Positions 61,571 through 64,000 of a DNA stretch of 64,000 nt are shown piece by piece. The position numbers were made by a program, and so were the translations under genes. Positions within the stretch are counted from its first letter, which is position 1. Each line of letters starts with the position of its first letter. This stretch comes from Chelativorans salis. GTDB taxonomy: Bacteria; Pseudomonadota; Alphaproteobacteria; Rhizobiales; Rhizobiaceae. The notes under the pieces were generated by a model. That model searched no databases and was not told the DNA's origin. It saw only the letters and a list, made by a program, of their open reading frames with translations. The stretch is from positions 80,065-144,064 of the forward strand of contig NZ_JAOCZP010000012.1 in assembly GCF_025336525.1 (NCBI RefSeq), given 5' to 3'.

Positions 61571-61918
61571 ATGCAACACACGCGCTCTGTCTCACCCTGC
61601 ATTGACCAGACCGAACAGGACATTGAAGCCTACTACCGTCACGCGGAAGTCGGGCAAGTTGCCGTGGTTCGGCACACTCAAGGCGGCGTGCTCCAGTACC
61701 GCGTTTACGAGATCGAAGGCACGAACCCTTCACGCGGGCGGGTCTATGCTCGTCAAGCCGGGGCGTTCTACATGAAGCACGGGAGGAACTGCTTTCACCC
61801 GAAAGGGCAGACCACGTTTGTCGTGCCGACCGCAGCAGTCTTGGCATGGGCCAAGGAGTATCCGCAGGGTGGTCTAGGGTATTCGGTCTATCGTTCCACC
61901 GGGTTGATCGGCAGGTGA
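61571..61918 (+). CDS. Hypothetical protein, 115 residues
   Basis: A compact soluble protein without signal peptide, starting at 61571 (an ATG at 61505 is another option). Notable segments are DIEAYYRHAEVGQVAVVRH, LQYRVYEIEGTNPSRGRVYARQAGAFYMKHGRNCFHPKGQTTFVVPTAAVLAWA. The ending FVVPTAAVLAWA could be a helix-strand cap. Rich in Tyr, Arg and Gly in the manner of nucleic-acid-binding or small phage/plasmid-accessory proteins, but no family is recognised. Tail-to-tail with the HEPN-like gene, 35 bases apart. Confidence 0.55.
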   Translation: MQHTRSVSPCIDQTEQDIEAYYRHAEVGQVAVVRHTQGGVLQYRVYEIEGTNPSRGRVYARQAGAFYMKHGRNCFHPKGQTTFVVPTAAVLAWAKEYPQGGLGYSVYRSTGLIGR

Positions 61919-61953
61919 AATCAATTTCATTGCATGCGACGCGGGACCCGTTT

Positions 61954-62985
61954 TCACGCCCTCGGCTTCGTGGCGTCTTCGGGCCACGTTGGCCGGACAT
62001 CAGACTTGTCTAGCGGGGTATAGACCGGCTCGGCCCCTTCTTCGACCAGCGGGCTGAACGTTCCCGGCTTCCGGGCATACAGGTGTACCCACAAGTCCAC
62101 AGTTGCCTGCTTTAAGTTCACCATGCAGTTGACCATTTCCGCTCCGGCTTCGGTACGGCGGTACACGGACTGCGAGTTGTTCGGCCAATGGACTGCGAAC
62201 CCGCACATGAGATCGCGGCCATCTACCAGCACTTCCATCAACCCCTTGTAGTGAGCGTCATAGGGTATCGCCTGACCCTTCCTCGCCCCCCACACCACGC
62301 GTGCGTCAACTTCAAGTTGGAAGAACGCGGCGATGAAGGCTTTCGCTTTCGTTATAAGCGTGTCCAGTTCATCGTAGGTCAGTTTGAAGGCTTTCGTGCC
62401 ACTTATCCCACTTCGGGAACGGAAATCGTCTTCCGTCAGGATGAAATCTGAATGCTGAACCGCGTTCCTCAAACGAGCGTTGTAGAACTCGTCGTAAAGT
62501 TCGCCGACTGCTAAGCCAGCCTCCTTAGACAACGCTTTTATAATTTCGATCTTCCGACCCGTCCTTATGCCGCTCTTGGCGAAGTTCTTCTGCTCTTTCG
62601 CGGTGAGAAGATCGAAGTATGGATTGGGGCTGTAGCCTTGGCCAAGACGGAAGCGCAGCAGATTAGTGATCACCTCGTAAGGCGCATTCATTTCCACTAT
62701 GTGGCTGTACAGGAGCAAACCAAGACGCCAAGAAGTCCAGCCGTCCGGGAAACGTTCCTCGGGAAGCTCTAGCTTCATCAGGCCGTTGAGATCATTCAGT
62801 ATGTTACGGCTTTCTGCATAGGGGTCCCACCCCTTGTCTTCCATGCCGAGTACGCGAAGCAGAGAAGCGAAGTAGCGGATGATGTCGTTGCTGACTGGAT
62901 CGTCCGGTAGGAACAGCGGCTCTAGGACCTTTATGAACCGATCCCGGTGCGCATTGAATATCGCTTCTGGATCATACTCGCCCAT
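61954..62985 (-). CDS. Hypothetical protein with HEPN-like Rx4H motif
   Basis: A 343-residue, mostly helical soluble protein. The start at 62985 (ATG, GGAAGGAG upstream) is preferred to a TTG 17 codons earlier. Near residues 173-178 the sequence ARLRNAVQHSDF contains R-N-A-V-Q-H, the Rx4H (RNxxxH) pattern of HEPN-domain ribonucleases and Abi-type proteins, inside a helix-rich region (NLLRFRLGQGY, ALSKEAGLAVGELYDEF). The C-terminal ~100 residues (VVWGARKGQAIPYDAHYKGLMEVLVDG) look like a separate beta-containing domain. No recognised family. Its location between pseudogenes and an IS end fits an acquired accessory gene. Confidence 0.65.
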   Translation of the reverse strand: MGEYDPEAIFNAHRDRFIKVLEPLFLPDDPVSNDIIRYFASLLRVLGMEDKGWDPYAESRNILNDLNGLMKLELPEERFPDGWTSWRLGLLLYSHIVEMNAPYEVITNLLRFRLGQGYSPNPYFDLLTAKEQKNFAKSGIRTGRKIEIIKALSKEAGLAVGELYDEFYNARLRNAVQHSDFILTEDDFRSRSGISGTKAFKLTYDELDTLITKAKAFIAAFFQLEVDARVVWGARKGQAIPYDAHYKGLMEVLVDGRDLMCGFAVHWPNNSQSVYRRTEAGAEMVNCMVNLKQATVDLWVHLYARKPGTFSPLVEEGAEPVYTPLDKSDVRPTWPEDATKPRA

Positions 62986-63248
62986 GAACTGAATTTGCTC
63001 CTTCCTTACGGCAGTAGCCGTTGCGTCTGGCTTCAACCACTACGTCTGCTTCCGGGTGGCGGCAAGGCTTGTCTGAAGGTCCGTGATCGGGCGCACAGCG
63101 GTCGTTCCTGAGGGGTGGCGAGAACGACTGGACTGGGCTCGAACTTTCACCTTCCCGTAGGCTGCAGCGGGTGGGGGGCGGCCATTCGTTGAGCCAGCTG
63201 TTGGTCGCGGTATTAGTAGCAGACGAGTCAGACCTGGAGGGTGGCCAT

Positions 63249-63871
63249 ATGGAAAGTCAGTGGCTCACGCATGCGAAACGTCTACAAGCGATCGCATCAA
63301 ACGGCCTGCTCTTTTCCACGAACCCCTTTGATCGCGAGCGCTACGAGGAGATTGCAGAGATTGCAGACGGTATGCTCGGCGATCTGGGAAATGTCCCGAT
63401 CGAACGAATTGCTGGTCTCGTATCCGACTTCGCAAGTGGCTACGCAACACCCAAAGTGGATGTTCGTGGTGCGCTGATCGAGGATGAACAAATCTTGCTT
63501 GTGCGAGAGCAAGCCGACGGTCGCTGGACGCTCCCTGGCGGCTTCGCAGAGGTCGGGCTATCGGCAGCCGAAAATATTGCGAAGGAGTTTCGAGAAGAAG
63601 CCGGCGTGATCGTCTCCGTTCGCAATCTCTATTGTATTCGGCACAAAGCCAAGCGTCCCTACGAGCCCGACGCACGCGACTTTTATAAGCTGCTTTTTTA
63701 TGCGATCGCAGCGATATGACCGCCCCCAGCACTGGCATAGAGACATGCGAGGTCGGTTTCTTCCCTATCGACGAACTGCCTGACCTCTCACAGGGTCGCA
63801 CGCTTCGTAGTGATATCGAAGCCGCCTTTGCATTCCACAATGGCTCGGTAACGATCACTTCCTTCGACTAG
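63249..63871 (+). pseudogene. NUDIX hydrolase, frameshifted near the C terminus
   Basis: The ATG at 63249 follows GGAGGGTGG. An N-terminal helical domain (QWLTHAKRLQAIASNGLLF) precedes the Nudix fold with GGFAEVGLSAAENIAKEFREEAGV, the metal-binding NUDIX box GX5EX7REUXEEXGU. The frame then stops at 63719 in YAIAAI. Removing one base restores TAPSTGIETCEVGFFPIDELPDL to a TAG at 63871, the normal C terminus of ADP-ribose or dNTP-type NUDIX proteins with an N-terminal helical domain. Only ~50 of ~207 residues lie past the break, so a truncated protein could still be made but lacks the final strand and helix. Confidence 0.75.
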
Positions 63872-63877
63872 AGTCGT

Positions 63878-64000
63878 TCACGATTTGACGGAAGCGTATC
63901 GGGCGTTTGCGAAGTAGTTTTCGCATTCGCCGGGTTGGATGGTTGAGACGAGATGGCCGATGTGTCGCCATGTCTCCTCGATCGTCCGCTTCTGGGCGTG
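63878..64000 (-). mobile_element. IS630-family transposase, C-terminal end (continues past window)
   Basis: The minus strand runs off the window edge and ends with KRTIEETWRHIGHLVSTIQPGECENYFANARYASVKS and a TGA. The last ~40 residues match IS630-type transposases, in which the (R/E)TVEDLW-GR-L--F-P-EC-NYF-N-GY pattern is conserved. No terminal repeat is visible because the stop is only seven bases from the NUDIX end. This is the left boundary of an insertion sequence or its remnant. Confidence 0.7.

Overview
The window is GC-rich, densely coded DNA from an alphaproteobacterium, most likely a member of the Rhizobiales (Hyphomicrobiales). The clues are an HWE-type histidine kinase fused to CheB/CheR domains, a decayed member of the small 'DLEPS(I/L)G' proteins common in rhizobia, many ABC and TRAP uptake systems tied to catabolic genes, and many LysR/GntR/IclR/AraC regulators. 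No rRNA, tRNA or CRISPR array was seen. Family assignments come from reading motifs and recalling families; no database search was run.

Layout. 1-917: end of an EamA/DMT exporter and a GNAT acetyltransferase. 1186-15054: a catabolic and uptake cluster with an amidohydrolase, two paralogous ABC binding proteins, an SDR dehydrogenase, a ThDP enzyme, a class III aminotransferase, an FCD-type GntR regulator, a PotABC-like ABC transporter and an M81 (MlrC-like) peptidase. Five promoters here carry the same element, TTTGTTRCAYCAAA, which suggests one regulon under the GntR protein. 15301-17687: a frameshifted response regulator, a serine beta-lactamase-like hydrolase and a decayed small gene. 17910-23224: a six-gene operon for a periplasmic xanthine-dehydrogenase-family molybdoenzyme with a cytochrome b, a 48-residue membrane protein and an unrecognised 132-residue protein. 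23361-29956: LysR/azoreductase pair, a VOC-SRPBCC-AraC cluster and several broken genes.

30033-41589 is an aromatic-acid island: IclR regulator, TRAP transporter, benzoylformate decarboxylase, benzaldehyde/salicylaldehyde-type dehydrogenase, intradiol (hydroxyquinol-type) dioxygenase, maleylacetate reductase, PhzS-like flavin monooxygenase and a PobR-like AraC regulator. Together they outline a route from an aryl-glyoxylate through aldehyde, acid and hydroxyquinol to 3-oxoadipate. 41648-43756 is a graveyard of SDR, LysR, ABC binding protein, IS1182-type transposase and recombinase fragments. 43870-47904 encodes a response regulator and a CheB-CheR-PAS-HWE kinase. 48648-50043 is an ArsR-SRPBCC-GST operon. 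50521-51438 is a fluoroacetate-dehalogenase-like hydrolase. 52429-54814 holds HPPD, a Rieske protein and a gamma-carbonic anhydrase. 54801-60843 holds a LysR gene facing a CaiB-HMG-CoA lyase-TRAP operon, probably for a 3-hydroxy-3-methylglutarate-like dicarboxylate. The right end (60914-64000) has a dead fumarylacetoacetase gene, two unknown genes (one with a HEPN-like Rx4H motif), a frameshifted NUDIX gene and the end of an IS630-type transposase.

A recurring feature is genes broken by a single missing or extra base: response regulator, NmrA-like reductase, LysR, GNAT, gamma-carbonic anhydrase, NUDIX and the small DLEPS gene. This reflects either active gene decay near mobile-element scars or indel errors in the assembly; the sequence alone cannot decide.
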